A stretch of DNA of 64,000 nt from Thiorhodovibrio winogradskyi (GTDB taxonomy: Bacteria > Pseudomonadota > Gammaproteobacteria > Chromatiales > Chromatiaceae), in the NCBI RefSeq assembly GCF_036208045.1, contig NZ_CP121472.1, positions 941,531-1,005,530 on the forward strand, in the 5' to 3' direction. The translations under genes and the position numbers were made by a program. Below, piece by piece: positions 27,068 to 38,652 of this stretch (positions are counted from its first letter, which is position 1; each line of letters starts with the position of its first letter). The notes below the pieces were generated by a model. The model was not told the DNA's origin. It saw nothing but the letters and a program-made list of their open reading frames with translations, and made no database searches.

Positions 27068-28369
27068 ATGTCTGGGCCGGAACAACGCAATTATGAACGC
27101 ATGAAAGACACCTATGCGTGCCCGTGCGATGAATCAAGAATGTATGACCGTTTTCTCAATCCCGTGAAGGCAGAGGGAATGTGGGTATGGTTTGAGGGTG
27201 ATTCCGAACCATACCTTGATTTGGTTTTGAATTATTGCTCGGTGAATTTTGGTCACTGCTATCCACCGATCCTGAAGATTGTTCAAGAAGCTGTAAAAGA
27301 AGTCGATCAAATACACTCATTTCACTCGCAAGACAAGCTCGAGTTAAGCGAAATTCTTGCCTCGAAAGTCGGCGGAAATAAAAAAGCCTATCAAGTTTAT
27401 TTCAATATCGGCGGTTCAGCCGCGGTCTCGGATGCACTGCGATTGTGTCGTTTCGCGAGTGGAAAACGTTTCATCATCGCCTTCGAGGGTGCCTTTCACG
27501 GTGTGAGTGAAGCGGCTGCGTCAGTTGCGGATAAACGATTGATCGCGCGGGAGCAGTATGGTGTACCAATATCGGATTTCACCTTATCCGTATCCTTCCC
27601 GAGTCAACATAATGATGTGTCTGTCGAGGATACTCTATCAAAGATAGAGCAGTTATTCGCCGAGTACGATGTTGCTGGGGTCATCATCGAGCCAATACAA
27701 GGTGCGGGCGGCTTTGTTATTCCTAAAGAGCAGTTTTTACCTGGGCTTAGTCAACTATGTCAGAAGCATTCAGTGAATCTTGTCGTCGATGAGATTCAGG
27801 TTGGCTTTGGTCGCGCCGGATCCTTGTTTGTGTATCAACAATACGGCGTGGAGCATCCTGATGTCGTTCTGCTATCGAAATCGATCGGTGGTGGTTATTT
27901 TCCCGTAAGCGCGGTTATTGCGCGAGCTGAATTGTTCGAGAAGGTTCCCAGTCGAGGAACGGCATTCCAGACAACCTTCAACAATAGTTCGTTTGGTCTG
28001 CGTGTAGCTAACCGACTCATGCAATATGTCGAAAAAGAACAGTTATTCGATGATGTATTAAAACGGGGTGCGGTATTTTTAGAAAAGATTCAGTTCCTGA
28101 GTCAAAGTCCTTACGTTAACAATCTGCGCGGCGTTGGCTTCGCCATCGCATTTGATCTAATAGATCCCAACTCTGGGGAACCATCGGATCTTCTCGCCAA
28201 AAAATTAATGTCCATTTGCTTGGAGGAACACGTGATCCTTTATGCCTGCGGGGTTCACTTCAACAGCATTAAAATCATTCCGCCAATTGTCATCACTGAA
28301 AGGGAGATGGATGTGATCGCGGAGCGTTTGCGCTTGTGTTTTGACAAATTTCACGCACAGATACTTTGA
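27068..28369 (+). CDS. Class III PLP aminotransferase of the NRPS cluster
   Basis: A 433-aa fold-type I enzyme preceded by a strong site AAAGGGAGG. Seen: 'YFNIGGSAAVSDALRLCRF' (PLP phosphate), 'FEGAFHGVSEAAAS', 'VVDEIQVGFGRAGSLF' and the lysine of 'LLSKSIGGGYFPVSAV'. Class III members transfer omega- or alpha-amino groups (beta-alanine, diaminobutyrate, ornithine types). Co-occurrence with an A domain that looks beta-alanine-specific suggests it makes or uses a non-proteinogenic amino acid; that is inference. The 143-bp A/T-rich gap upstream probably holds a promoter. Confidence 0.9.
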   Translation: MSGPEQRNYERMKDTYACPCDESRMYDRFLNPVKAEGMWVWFEGDSEPYLDLVLNYCSVNFGHCYPPILKIVQEAVKEVDQIHSFHSQDKLELSEILASKVGGNKKAYQVYFNIGGSAAVSDALRLCRFASGKRFIIAFEGAFHGVSEAAASVADKRLIAREQYGVPISDFTLSVSFPSQHNDVSVEDTLSKIEQLFAEYDVAGVIIEPIQGAGGFVIPKEQFLPGLSQLCQKHSVNLVVDEIQVGFGRAGSLFVYQQYGVEHPDVVLLSKSIGGGYFPVSAVIARAELFEKVPSRGTAFQTTFNNSSFGLRVANRLMQYVEKEQLFDDVLKRGAVFLEKIQFLSQSPYVNNLRGVGFAIAFDLIDPNSGEPSDLLAKKLMSICLEEHVILYACGVHFNSIKIIPPIVITEREMDVIAERLRLCFDKFHAQIL

Positions 28370-28375
28370 GCACCG

Positions 28376-29311
28376 ATGAATCTGCTCTACATTGGGGTTT
28401 GTCGAGAACATCTGGAAAACCACTATCCCCTTTATCATCCCGGACAATTCATGGCGTCGCACTTCAGCGCTGAGGAATTGATCGCCAGAGTCAGGGATGA
28501 CAACATCGATGTGCTAATGGTCGATGTGATTCATCTCGCATTTGACAGGGCTTTGCTGCGGCAGTTGAGGGGCCAGATTCGGCAGATTAATTTTCTTTAT
28601 CAGTCGGTTTCCTCCCTGGTTGATCTTGAGGAGGCACATCACTGTGGCATCTTGGTGACAAAACTACCCGATGACGTCTATTGCAACGAAGTCGCGGAGT
28701 TCGTGATTGCACAACTGCTGTGTGCGTGCAAGGGAATGATCAAGTTCGACGCATCCATGCGCGGCGGAACCTGGAATCAAGCCATCACGACGAACCAAAG
28801 CTTGCGCGGAAAAACGCTTGGAGTTGTAGGTTTCGGTCACATCGGTCGGCGCATTATTCAACTCTGTTCAACTTGGGATATGCGACTCTTGGTCTCTAAA
28901 CGAGATTGCTCCAACCATCCCATGACTGATAATGCGACCTGTGTCGAATTACAAGTGTTGCTAGAGGAGAGTGATTTTGTCGCTCTTGCCGTTCCTCTGA
29001 CACAAGAAACGCGCGGACTGCTTAATTCCGAGAATATTGAGCGGATGAAACACAATGCGATCCTAATTAATGTCTCACGCGGTGATATTGTCGATGAGTC
29101 GGCCGTGAGCAATGCCTTGCTTACAGGTCGACTTGGCTATTATTGTGCCGACGTCTTTTCGCAAGAACCCCTTGCGCAAGGACATCCATTCCTATCAAAC
29201 GAAAGTACAATTCTCTCACCCCATGTTGCGTGGTCGACGGAAGGGACTCTAAAAAAATCCTTTCACATTTGGTCAAATCAAGTGTTGCCTACCGGCAGGG
29301 ATGCCAGTTAA
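28376..29311 (+). CDS. D-2-hydroxyacid dehydrogenase family protein
   Basis: A 311-aa NAD(P)-dependent dehydrogenase. Rossmann motif 'GVVGFGHIGRRI', catalytic arginine in 'NVSRGDIVDES', glutamate in 'FSQEPLAQGHPF' and histidine in 'SPHVAWSTEG' are all present. Such enzymes interconvert 2-oxo acids and D-2-hydroxy acids. It starts 6 bp after the aminotransferase stop, so the two are co-transcribed and probably act on related oxo/amino acids. It may supply a hydroxy-acid cap or recycle a keto acid for the NRPS product. Confidence 0.9.
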   Translation: MNLLYIGVCREHLENHYPLYHPGQFMASHFSAEELIARVRDDNIDVLMVDVIHLAFDRALLRQLRGQIRQINFLYQSVSSLVDLEEAHHCGILVTKLPDDVYCNEVAEFVIAQLLCACKGMIKFDASMRGGTWNQAITTNQSLRGKTLGVVGFGHIGRRIIQLCSTWDMRLLVSKRDCSNHPMTDNATCVELQVLLEESDFVALAVPLTQETRGLLNSENIERMKHNAILINVSRGDIVDESAVSNALLTGRLGYYCADVFSQEPLAQGHPFLSNESTILSPHVAWSTEGTLKKSFHIWSNQVLPTGRDAS

Positions 29312-29397
29312 TCGTCTTGCTGGCAGTGATCCATAAAGCAGTTTGCCGTGGTCGTTACCGCGCGGTCGCTTTTTTGTAATTTTAAGGAATGCCTTAA

Positions 29398-32300
29398 ATG
29401 ACTTCCACTCATACCACCAGCGACTCCGCGGGTGATGAAATGCTCGCCTCCCAGGATACCCATGACGTTACGCCGGACAATCTAATTACAACCTACCCCC
29501 TCTCTCCGCTGCAGGAAGGGATGCTAATCCATTCTCTTGCCGAGCAGGGCGTTGGGATGTATGTCTCCCAGGGCGTGCATTTGCTTAAGCAGATCGACGC
29601 CTTGGCCTTGGAGCAGGCTTGGCAAGAGGTTGTTGATCGGCATGAAGTGCTCCGTACCTCCTTTACCTGGGAGGGTTTGGATCGACCGATACAAATTGTT
29701 CATGCCAAGGTCGCGGTTCGATTTGAAACGCGCAGCTTGGCACATCTGTCGGCTTGGGAGCAAAAGATCGAGTTGCGAGGGATTCTGCGCCAAGATCGTC
29801 AACTAGGCTACGATTTGACCAAACCACCGCTGTTCCGTTTGATGCTGATCAACAGATCAGCGGATTCGGATTTCCTTGTCTTCAGCCACCATCACCTCCT
29901 ACTCGATGGTTGGTCAAATCCGATTATATTGGACGAAGTGCGCGCCTGCTATCACGCTATTTTGCGCGGAACCTCCGCGAGTTTGCCTCCACCTCGGCCT
30001 TTCCGTCAGTTTATTGGTTGGTTAAAAAGTCAATCCCTTGATAGCGAGAGACTGTTCTGGCAAGACTATCTCAAGGATTTTCGGGAAACCACGCCACTGC
30101 CCTACGATCTCGGTTCCGGGCGGCAGGCGGGTCACGCGCTGAAATCGGATGAATGGCCTCTGCAGATACAGGGCCCATTGTTTGACCAACTTAAGACTGC
30201 GGCCAAGCGCAGTCAGGTGACACTGAATACCTTGATTCAGGCCGCCTGGGTATTGCTGCTCAGCCGCTATAGCGCGCGTGAGGTTGTTGTATTTGGCTCC
30301 CTGGTCTCTGGCCGTTCGCCTGTGCTGCCAGGTATTGAGAGCATGGTTGGTATGTTTCTTAATACCTTGCCAATGCTGGTCAGAGTCGATCACGCAGCAC
30401 CTCTGAGTCTGTGGCTGAAGGCTGTGCAAGACCAGCAAACCGCCCTGAGCGAACACCAGCACAGCCCGCTTGCTCAGATCCAGCGCTGGAGCGAGCTGCC
30501 TCGCGGAAGTGTTCTATTCGAGTCAGTCATCGATATCAATAACACTCATCAGCCCGAAGCCGAGGTGGGAGATGACAGCGACGATGGGGTCGTGGCCCCC
30601 ATTAACCAGAGCATGCCGCTATTGCTGTTCGCAAAGCCGGCCATCAACCGTCTGGTCCTGATTCTCATCTACAATCAACGCCGCTTTACCAAGACTTGTA
30701 TCGGGCAGCTCGGCGAACAGCTGGTCACACTACTGAAATCCATGTCCGATGACATCGAGAAGCCGGTTGGCGAAATCTCGATGGTTTCCAATGAGGAACG
30801 ACAGCGAGCCCTGATCACCTGGAACCAGACTAAAACCCATTACCCCGCTGACAAGGCGCTGCACCAGTTATTCGAGCAGCACGCGCTAGCCCGCCCCAAT
30901 GCGCCGGCCGTGCATTACCTGGGTGAGACCTACAGCTACGCCCTTTTCAACCAAAAGGCGAACCAACTCGCGCATTATCTGGGTTCCATCGGCGTTGGGC
31001 GCGGACAGCTTGTGGCATTTTGCCTTGACCGCTCATTGGATATGGTGGTCACCCTCATGGCCGTCTTGAAATCTGGCGCCGCCTATGTACCCCTCGATCC
31101 GACTTATCCCCTTGAGCGCCTGAGGTTAATGCTCGAGAGTTCAGAGCCATCCTTGCTGATCAGCCAACAGAAATGGGCACGGCAGTTCCAAGGGATGGTG
31201 GCACCTATCATCTGTTTTGACCTGGAGGCGAATACCTGGTCCGAGCGACCGCGGACAAATCCAGATCAGGCGCTGAGTGCCGAAGACCTGGCCTATGTGC
31301 TTTATACCTCCGGTTCCACCGGCATCCCAAAGGGGATCATGATTCCGCATCGGGTTCCGGTGAATCGCATGTTCATCGAGCCTTACCCCTTCACTGCGGA
31401 CGAGGCTTTGTGCGCGAAAACCTCCATCTGCTTTGTCGACTCCGCATGGGAATTGTGGAGCGCCTGGAGTAATGGACTGCCGGTTACCCTGATCCCCGAT
31501 GATCAAGTCAAGGATCCGGCCAAGCTGATCGAGGCGCTAGCTGACTCTGGTTCGACACGAATGGTCCTGGTGCCTTCCTTGTTGCGCTCCATGCTCGATA
31601 CCGCACCCGATTTGGGGACGCGGCTGCCGCGCATGCGCCATTGGATCTGCAGTGGCGAGGCCTTGCCGGGCGATCTTTCCGCGCGTTTCGTCGCCTCAAT
31701 GCCAGATGCGGTACTCACCAACCTCTATGGCGCGACCGAGATCTGGGATGTCACCCGCTGCGACACCTCCGAGGATCTGCCCTACGAGCCAATGTCGATT
31801 GGCCGCATGATGGGCAATATGCAGGGCTACGTCCTCGATGAGGCCATGCGTCCGGTCCCGGTCGGCATTGTCGGGGAGCTGTATTTTTCCGGGGTGCATG
31901 TCGCTCATGGCTATTGGAAAAGGCCTGATCTTACGGCACGGGCGTTTCTGCCCGACCCTTTCAGCCAGATCCCCGGGAGCCGCATGTACAAGACTGGCGA
32001 TCTTGGGCGTTGGTTGCCGGATGGTAATTTTGAATACCTTGGACGCATTGATCAGCAAGTTCAATTGCGTGGTTTACGCATCGAGCTGGAAGAAATCGAG
32101 AGCCTGATCCGGCAACACCCGGATATTGCCCAGGCTGCCGTGGTGGTTTCAGAAGACCAACGGCTTGTCGCTTACATCGTTGCCAAAGGTGAAAGCCCGC
32201 CAACCGCCGCGGCATTACGCAAGCATGTTCGGCAGAAGCTGCCTGAACACATGACGCCCGCCTTCTACCTCCCGCTCGACAGAATCCCGCTGACTCCCAA

Positions 32301-35300
32301 CGGCAAGACCGACCGTCGCGCCTTGCCGCAACCCAAAGCCGCGGAGATGGCGCGAATCATCGAGAAAGAAACCGTCTCGCGCGCACCAGCGACAGCGACG
32401 GAAACAACAGTGGCGGCGATTTGGGCCCGCTTTCTTGGTCTTGACGATGTCGGAGCGGAATCGGATTTCTTTCAACTCGGTGGCGAGTCGCTCATGGCCG
32501 TGCGCATTATCACCGAGCTTGGAAAGCGCTACGAGCTGTCGATTCCCTTCAGTGTACTGATGAGGGCGCGAACCGTGGCGGATATGGCGCACTGGATCGA
32601 CGAGCGCCTCGCCTCTGGTATCACGGATGCTGCCTTGTCGCAGCCAGAATTAAGGCAGATCGAGCACGGAAAAAAGGCCCCCCTGTCTTATGCACAGCAA
32701 CAGATGTGGCTGATCGATCAGCTCAATCCGGGCAGTCTTTCCTACACGGTTCCCGCCGTGATTCGCTTCCGCTGCGAGCTTGACCGCCCGACGCTGGATA
32801 TGGCATTGACGCAGCTGATCGCGCGCCATGAGACTCTTCGCACGACCTTTTCCGCCATTGATGGCGAGCCCTTTCAGGTCATCCATGATCCTGAGTCAGT
32901 CAGGGTTCCGTTCAAGGATCTGACCGACTTACCGCATGCGCTCAGACAGGATGCACTCGACGCTCAGCTGCGAGAGCAGGTCCGCATCCCCTGGGACCTA
33001 AAGCTGGGGCCTTTGTTTCGCTATCAGCTGATCAAAAGCGACGAGAATGCCTTTACCTTGTTCGTCACCTTGCATCATATCGCCACCGATGGACGCTCCA
33101 TGGCCATCCTGTCCCAGGAGATTCAGGAGCTATACTCTGCCGTCAACGACAAGCGCCCGGCCCGATTGCCGCCGCTACCGATTCAATACGCCGATTATGC
33201 TATCTGGCAGCGCGAATGGATGCGGGGAGAGCAGATCATCCCCCATATCGAGTACTGGCAGCGAACACTCGAGGATGCAAGCGTTCTTGCTCTTCCCAGT
33301 GACTATCCCCGACCCGCCGTCCACCGCTATCGCGGAGCACAAGCGAGTGTTTTCCTTGATGAGAACATCCTTCAAGGCCTGCGAGACCTCGCGCTTGAGC
33401 AAGGCGCGACCCTGTTCATGGTGCTGCTGGCCGCCTTTCAGGCACTGCTGGCCAGGCACAGCGGTCAAGAGGACATTTGCGTCGGCACGCCAACCGAGAA
33501 CCGCTCTTCACCCGATATCCAGCGGCTGATTGGCTATTTCGTCAACACCATTGTCATCAGGTCCAGAGTCCAAGGGGCGCAGAGCTTTCGCGAGTTAGTC
33601 GCGCAAGCGCGTACCACCTGCCTGGATGCCTACGATCATCAGGAGGTGCCATTCGAGCGTTTGGTGGAGCGACTTGGTGTTCGGCGTGATCTTGGCCATA
33701 ACCCATTATTCCAAGTGCTCTTCGTCCATCAGAAAATGGAACAGGAGCAGGGTGGAACCGCCTTCGCGCGACAATTGGCTCCGGAGCAGGAGACCGCCAA
33801 CTTCGACTTGGTGCTCAATGCCCAGGAGTACGCTGATCACCTGGAATGCAAGCTGATTTTCAATGCCGATCTGTTCGCGAAAAGATCTATTGAACGCATG
33901 GGCATGCATCTGAAGCGACTCATTCGCTACGCGGTCAGCGAACCGGATCGACCGCTGTTCAATGCGCCGATGCTGCTCCCCAAGGAGCGCCACCGCATTC
34001 TGCGCGAATTCAGTCAGTCGGCAACGCACGCGCTGGAAGAACGCAGTGCCCATGAGGTCATTGCCGAGCATGGCGTGACGCGACCCAATCAAATCGCCAT
34101 TCGTTTTGGCGATCAAAGCCTTAGCTACCGCGAGCTTGACCAGCGCGCCAACCAGCTAGCCCATCGCTTGCTCACGCATGGCGTGGGAGCGGAAACGATC
34201 ATTGGCTGGTGTGGCGAGCGCTCTCTGGAGATCTTTATCGGTCTGCTGGGGATCATGAAGGCAGGCGCGGCCTTCCTGCCGATCGACCCAAGCCTGCCTC
34301 GGGAGCGCATCGCCTATTTGCTCGAGGATGCAGGAGTCTCTCTGGTCGTCACCCAAGGTCGCTTGGCTGACCGATTGCCACACGGCTGCCAACCTCTGCT
34401 CCTCGAACAAGAAGACATTTTCGACTCCGCAACCCCGACGACACCGCCTTCGGTCAACACGCAACCCAATCAGTTGGCCTATGTCATTTATACCTCTGGC
34501 TCCACCGGACTGCCCAAGGGAGTCATGGTTCAGCACCAGAATCTGGCCAATGTCATCCGCGCACAAATTCCGCTTTTCAAGCTCGATGAAAACAGCCAGG
34601 TTCTGCAGACACTTTCGCTAAGTTTTGATGCGGCGCTTGGCGAGATTTTTCGCACCCTCATGGCAGGCGCGACACTGCACCTGGCACACGCGGAGGCCAC
34701 AATGCCGGGTCCGATGCTCATCGAAGAGCTCAAGACACGGCATATCAGTTCACTGACTCTCTCAGCCGCCGCGCTCGCGGCCTTGCCCAAGGCATCCGAA
34801 CAACTGACCGAACTCAAAAGCCTCACTGTCGGCGGCGACAGCCTCGACCCACAACTTGCCAGTGACTGGCAAAGACATCGCCATCTTATGAATGGCTACG
34901 GGCCGACCGAGACCACCATCGGCGCCACCCTGGCCTGGGGCTGGGAAAGCGGCGGCAAACCCCCGTTGGGGCGGCCACTGCCCAATGTCGAGACCTACGT
35001 GCTCGACCCCTGGATGCGACATGTTCCGCTCGGAACACCGGGCGAGCTGTATATTGGTGGCGTCGGTGTTAGCCGCGGCTATCTGGGTCGCCCAGCCCAA
35101 ACGGCCGCCGCCTTTGTTCCCCACCCCTTTGGCAACAAACCCGGAGAACGCCTCTATCGCACGGGAGACCTGGTCCGCTGGCTGCCAGATGGACAGCTCG
35201 ACTTTCTCGGGCGCATGGATCACCAGGTCAAGATCCGCGGTTACCGCATTGAGCTTAGCGAGATTGAAGCCGCCTTGAGGCGCGATCCCAGCGTCGATCA

Positions 35301-37155
35301 AGCCGTGGTGGTGGTTCATCGTGGCGAGGGCGCCACTCGACTCGCGGGCTATGTGACGTCGGCCAACAGGACCAAAGCCGACATCAATGCGCTTCGTCGC
35401 CATCTAAAAAATAGCTTGCCGGACTACATGGTTCCGGCCTTTTTGATCCCCTGCGATGCCTTTCCGATGACCATTAGCGGCAAGATCGACCGCAACGCCT
35501 TGCCAGCGCCCACATCGAACGAGCTTCAATCCAGCGACACCTATGTCGCGCCCGAAACGGACCTCGAAAAGCTGATCGCCCGTATCTGGGAGGACGTGCT
35601 CGGCCTCGAAAAGGTAGGCATTCACTCAAACTACTTTGAACTTGGCGGCGATTCCATCATGAGCATTCGGGTTGTCGCGCGACTCACCGAGGCCGGGCAT
35701 CCATTGTCCTTGCAGGAAATGTTCAAACACCAAACGGTGGCGGAACTCGCGGCTGCCTTGAGCGCTGGCACCGCTGCGATTGAGGCTGATCAAGGCCTGG
35801 TGAGCGGAGATGTCCCTTTAACACCAGTGCAACGCTGGTTTTTTGAGCAACGGAGCGAAGAGCCCAATTTTTTCAACCAATGGATGGTCATCCCGACACC
35901 TCCAGCACTCGAGCCAGCCAAGATGAAAGCCGCCATCCGCGCGATCAGCGCGCACCATGACGCCTTGCGCATGCGTTACCGCCGGGATGAAGCGGGACGC
36001 TGGTCACAGTTTCAGTCCACCGACCTCGACCCGGTGCCTTTCAGCGTCATTGAACTCGCGGCCCTGCCAGAACCAGAGTGGGCATCTCGGATTGATGCGG
36101 CCTTCGCGCGGCTGAACCGTTCCATCGACCTCCAACAAGGCCCCTTGTTCCAAGTCTGCTGGTTGGACGCCGGATCACAACAGGAGGGGCGGTTACTCCT
36201 CATCGTGCATCATATCGTCATGGACATTGTTTCCTGGTCACCCTTCATTGATGATCTGATGACCGCCTATCGCCAACTCTCCACCCATCAAACACCACGT
36301 TTGCCATTGAAAACCAGCTCTTTCAAGGATTGGGCGATCGCCTTGGTGGACTTTGCTGATTCGCCCGCGGCAGTCGCGGATGTCGGGTATTGGACGCGAC
36401 CATTTCCTCAAGCAACCTTGCCAGTCGATGCCCCGGATGTGGATCATTCCTTATCGACAACCGCTTCAATTTTTGCTGATTTGTCGGTTGCCAGAACACA
36501 GCAACTGCTCGACCGCCTGCCAGCGATGCTCGAAACGCGCCTCAGCCATCTTATCCTTGCGGCCCTGGCCATTGGACTCAGTGAAGAGTCCAAAAATCCG
36601 CTGATTCAAATCAAGGTGGAAGGTCAAGGACGAGAACCCATTGGTACCGACTTGAACCTATCCCGTTCACTTGGTTGGTTCACAAGCTTTTATCCCGTGA
36701 CCTTTTCCATCAACACATCCCAACACCTCATTGGCAAAATGAGGGCAGCCATTCAGACCATTGAGGCCGTGCCTGGTCGGGGAATCAGCTATTCCGCGCT
36801 GCGCTACCTGCGCTCGGATGACATCATCACGCGCGCCATGCGCGCCATGCCAGAGCCGCAAATCGCCTTCAACTTTACTGGACAAACGGACGCCGCTGAT
36901 ACCCCGGATGAAAGCGTGTCCAATGATCGGTCTTCCTGGGGGAGACTGACAGAAACCGGGAAGATTCAACTTGCCGAGTCGGATCAGGGCCCGCGACGGC
37001 ATCTTATCGAGATTGGCGCTGGCATTATGCGGGGCAGGCTCAGGTTTCGCTTCGCCTATGGGGCTCGGCGCTTCCAGGAGGCGACGATTCAGGGATACTG
37101 CGATTCCGTGATCAGCGTCCTTGAACGATTGATCGACATTTCCATCTCTGAATGA
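29398..37155 (+). CDS. Two-module NRPS, C-A-T-C-A-T-E, no thioesterase
   Basis: A 2585-aa synthetase. C1 (about 30-455) has HHLLLDG at 165-171. A1 (about 490-985) has its core at 632-645; pocket residues read by eye against GrsA numbering begin V-D-W (680, 681, 684) with I, S and L at 299, 301 and 322, as in beta-alanine A domains such as BlmIV. T1 serine is 1031. C2 (about 1090-1520) has HHIATDG at 1226-1232. A2 (about 1545-2035) reads D-A-G-T-T-G-G-I-G-K, which I cannot assign. T2 serine is 2086. The last domain (2135-2570) has [10 protein letters not shown] at 2271-2280 and 'VEGQGREP', so it is an epimerisation domain. No TE follows. Predicted product core: X-beta-Ala-D-aa. Confidence 0.95.
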   Translation: MTSTHTTSDSAGDEMLASQDTHDVTPDNLITTYPLSPLQEGMLIHSLAEQGVGMYVSQGVHLLKQIDALALEQAWQEVVDRHEVLRTSFTWEGLDRPIQIVHAKVAVRFETRSLAHLSAWEQKIELRGILRQDRQLGYDLTKPPLFRLMLINRSADSDFLVFSHHHLLLDGWSNPIILDEVRACYHAILRGTSASLPPPRPFRQFIGWLKSQSLDSERLFWQDYLKDFRETTPLPYDLGSGRQAGHALKSDEWPLQIQGPLFDQLKTAAKRSQVTLNTLIQAAWVLLLSRYSAREVVVFGSLVSGRSPVLPGIESMVGMFLNTLPMLVRVDHAAPLSLWLKAVQDQQTALSEHQHSPLAQIQRWSELPRGSVLFESVIDINNTHQPEAEVGDDSDDGVVAPINQSMPLLLFAKPAINRLVLILIYNQRRFTKTCIGQLGEQLVTLLKSMSDDIEKPVGEISMVSNEERQRALITWNQTKTHYPADKALHQLFEQHALARPNAPAVHYLGETYSYALFNQKANQLAHYLGSIGVGRGQLVAFCLDRSLDMVVTLMAVLKSGAAYVPLDPTYPLERLRLMLESSEPSLLISQQKWARQFQGMVAPIICFDLEANTWSERPRTNPDQALSAEDLAYVLYTSGSTGIPKGIMIPHRVPVNRMFIEPYPFTADEALCAKTSICFVDSAWELWSAWSNGLPVTLIPDDQVKDPAKLIEALADSGSTRMVLVPSLLRSMLDTAPDLGTRLPRMRHWICSGEALPGDLSARFVASMPDAVLTNLYGATEIWDVTRCDTSEDLPYEPMSIGRMMGNMQGYVLDEAMRPVPVGIVGELYFSGVHVAHGYWKRPDLTARAFLPDPFSQIPGSRMYKTGDLGRWLPDGNFEYLGRIDQQVQLRGLRIELEEIESLIRQHPDIAQAAVVVSEDQRLVAYIVAKGESPPTAAALRKHVRQKLPEHMTPAFYLPLDRIPLTPNGKTDRRALPQPKAAEMARIIEKETVSRAPATATETTVAAIWARFLGLDDVGAESDFFQLGGESLMAVRIITELGKRYELSIPFSVLMRARTVADMAHWIDERLASGITDAALSQPELRQIEHGKKAPLSYAQQQMWLIDQLNPGSLSYTVPAVIRFRCELDRPTLDMALTQLIARHETLRTTFSAIDGEPFQVIHDPESVRVPFKDLTDLPHALRQDALDAQLREQVRIPWDLKLGPLFRYQLIKSDENAFTLFVTLHHIATDGRSMAILSQEIQELYSAVNDKRPARLPPLPIQYADYAIWQREWMRGEQIIPHIEYWQRTLEDASVLALPSDYPRPAVHRYRGAQASVFLDENILQGLRDLALEQGATLFMVLLAAFQALLARHSGQEDICVGTPTENRSSPDIQRLIGYFVNTIVIRSRVQGAQSFRELVAQARTTCLDAYDHQEVPFERLVERLGVRRDLGHNPLFQVLFVHQKMEQEQGGTAFARQLAPEQETANFDLVLNAQEYADHLECKLIFNADLFAKRSIERMGMHLKRLIRYAVSEPDRPLFNAPMLLPKERHRILREFSQSATHALEERSAHEVIAEHGVTRPNQIAIRFGDQSLSYRELDQRANQLAHRLLTHGVGAETIIGWCGERSLEIFIGLLGIMKAGAAFLPIDPSLPRERIAYLLEDAGVSLVVTQGRLADRLPHGCQPLLLEQEDIFDSATPTTPPSVNTQPNQLAYVIYTSGSTGLPKGVMVQHQNLANVIRAQIPLFKLDENSQVLQTLSLSFDAALGEIFRTLMAGATLHLAHAEATMPGPMLIEELKTRHISSLTLSAAALAALPKASEQLTELKSLTVGGDSLDPQLASDWQRHRHLMNGYGPTETTIGATLAWGWESGGKPPLGRPLPNVETYVLDPWMRHVPLGTPGELYIGGVGVSRGYLGRPAQTAAAFVPHPFGNKPGERLYRTGDLVRWLPDGQLDFLGRMDHQVKIRGYRIELSEIEAALRRDPSVDQAVVVVHRGEGATRLAGYVTSANRTKADINALRRHLKNSLPDYMVPAFLIPCDAFPMTISGKIDRNALPAPTSNELQSSDTYVAPETDLEKLIARIWEDVLGLEKVGIHSNYFELGGDSIMSIRVVARLTEAGHPLSLQEMFKHQTVAELAAALSAGTAAIEADQGLVSGDVPLTPVQRWFFEQRSEEPNFFNQWMVIPTPPALEPAKMKAAIRAISAHHDALRMRYRRDEAGRWSQFQSTDLDPVPFSVIELAALPEPEWASRIDAAFARLNRSIDLQQGPLFQVCWLDAGSQQEGRLLLIVHHIVMDIVSWSPFIDDLMTAYRQLSTHQTPRLPLKTSSFKDWAIALVDFADSPAAVADVGYWTRPFPQATLPVDAPDVDHSLSTTASIFADLSVARTQQLLDRLPAMLETRLSHLILAALAIGLSEESKNPLIQIKVEGQGREPIGTDLNLSRSLGWFTSFYPVTFSINTSQHLIGKMRAAIQTIEAVPGRGISYSALRYLRSDDIITRAMRAMPEPQIAFNFTGQTDAADTPDESVSNDRSSWGRLTETGKIQLAESDQGPRRHLIEIGAGIMRGRLRFRFAYGARRFQEATIQGYCDSVISVLERLIDISISE

Positions 37156-37177
37156 TAAGGCTCGCTTGCAAAAGACT

Positions 37178-38632
37178 ATGAATACATCATGCTATCGTTC
37201 GACGGTGATGTTGAGCGTTGCTGTTATCTCCATGACGGCGACTCTCTCTTGCGCCCAAAATCTGTCGGATTATCCGCCTTACATGGCGCCCATCACCTCC
37301 CTGGAGTCGTATCCAGGCTCGTTTGGAGCCTATTCGACACAACCGCCTAGCGAGTTTTTTGATTCCGGGTCTTTTGCGACCAAGGGATTTGCCCCAGGGC
37401 TTGAGGCTGAGTCCTCTTTTGAGCCCTTGCAGGGTTCTTCGACGCAATTTCAACCCACCTTGAGCGAAAGCCGCTCTTTCGAGCCAAGCGGCTCATCGAG
37501 TCAGTCCATTCATGACCTCATCGCGCAATATGTTAGCGCGCATGTCGGTGAATATGGAGAGGACCAGGCGCCTGGAATCGCGGTCGGGCTGGTTACCGAC
37601 CAGGAACGCCTCGCGCTTGGATTTGGCACTCAAAAGGCAGGCGAGCACATCGCGGTCGATGGAGATACCCTCTTTGGCATCGGGTCAGTATCCAAAATAT
37701 TTACCGCACTGATCCTCGCAAAGGCCGTTGCCGATGGTGACCTCAAACTGACGCAAAAACTCAATGATTTTCTCGACGAATCAATACAGATTGACGAGCG
37801 CATCACATTGCAACATCTGGTGACCCATCGCTCCGGGTTACCCAATTTCCCCACCAACATGGAGACACGGGACAATGTGGCGAAAGATCCGATTGAGCGC
37901 CAGATGATGCCCGCCAAGAACTACAGCAAGGCAAACCTCGTCGCCTGCCTCCGCCAGAATGGCTGCCGTCCCATGACCCCTCCCGGCGCCAGTTCCGCTT
38001 ACTCGAATCTTGGCATTGGCATGCTGAGCATTGCGCTGCAAAATCACTACCATTATCAAAATTCCGGGGAGTTAATTCAGTCCCTGATCACCCAGCCCCT
38101 TCAGATGACGAGCACCTGCATGAATACGCCTGCCTGTCTCGATGGGCGCAGGGGCTCCTTGGCACAGGGATATCGCTATGATCAGCAGAACGACTCACTC
38201 ACACCGGTCCCGCTTTCCGACATGGGAATCCTCGCCGGTTCCGGAGGGCTGATTAGCAATGCCAAGGATATGAATCGACTTCTGAGTGTTCTAACCGGCT
38301 TGAGTGGGGGGGGTCTGGTGTCGGCGGCCGCGGAGATGAACCGCGAGATAGGTCAGGCGGGGGAGGACCAAGCCGATTCCGCCATTGGTTACGCACATCG
38401 GATTAAACATACGCCACGCGGCTTCAATGTGCATTCGAAAGCGGGCTTCGTTGCTGGATACACTGCCGTCATCATCTGGCTCGAAGACCCAAAAGTCGGT
38501 TTGGTTCTGTTGGCAAATCGCGGAAACCTTAAGGGTTTAATCCGGACCGGCATGCGACTGATGGCATCCATCCTGCAACAACGCCACCCTGCTCATGTAT
38601 CAGGCATGGGTTCTCGCTATTATGGTGGGTGA
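37178..38632 (+). CDS. Exported serine beta-lactamase/PBP-fold hydrolase beside the NRPS
   Basis: A 484-aa protein of the class C beta-lactamase/D-peptidase family (PF00144 type). N-terminal signal 'MLSVAVISMTATLSCAQ', then about 100 Ser/Pro/Phe-rich residues, then the catalytic domain: S170-x-x-K173 ('GSVSKIF'), Y275-S-N277, and HSKAG at 419-423. ATG 37178 is given; a TTG at 37166 with AAGG five bases upstream is an alternative. It starts 22 bp after the NRPS stop. Given an NRPS ending in E and lacking TE, it may be a PBP-type release enzyme, or a periplasmic D-peptidase that removes a pro-group, as ClbP does. The signal peptide favours the second. Confidence 0.85.
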   Translation: MNTSCYRSTVMLSVAVISMTATLSCAQNLSDYPPYMAPITSLESYPGSFGAYSTQPPSEFFDSGSFATKGFAPGLEAESSFEPLQGSSTQFQPTLSESRSFEPSGSSSQSIHDLIAQYVSAHVGEYGEDQAPGIAVGLVTDQERLALGFGTQKAGEHIAVDGDTLFGIGSVSKIFTALILAKAVADGDLKLTQKLNDFLDESIQIDERITLQHLVTHRSGLPNFPTNMETRDNVAKDPIERQMMPAKNYSKANLVACLRQNGCRPMTPPGASSAYSNLGIGMLSIALQNHYHYQNSGELIQSLITQPLQMTSTCMNTPACLDGRRGSLAQGYRYDQQNDSLTPVPLSDMGILAGSGGLISNAKDMNRLLSVLTGLSGGGLVSAAAEMNREIGQAGEDQADSAIGYAHRIKHTPRGFNVHSKAGFVAGYTAVIIWLEDPKVGLVLLANRGNLKGLIRTGMRLMASILQQRHPAHVSGMGSRYYGG

Positions 38633-38652
38633 AATCGCGGTATCCAGTATGA

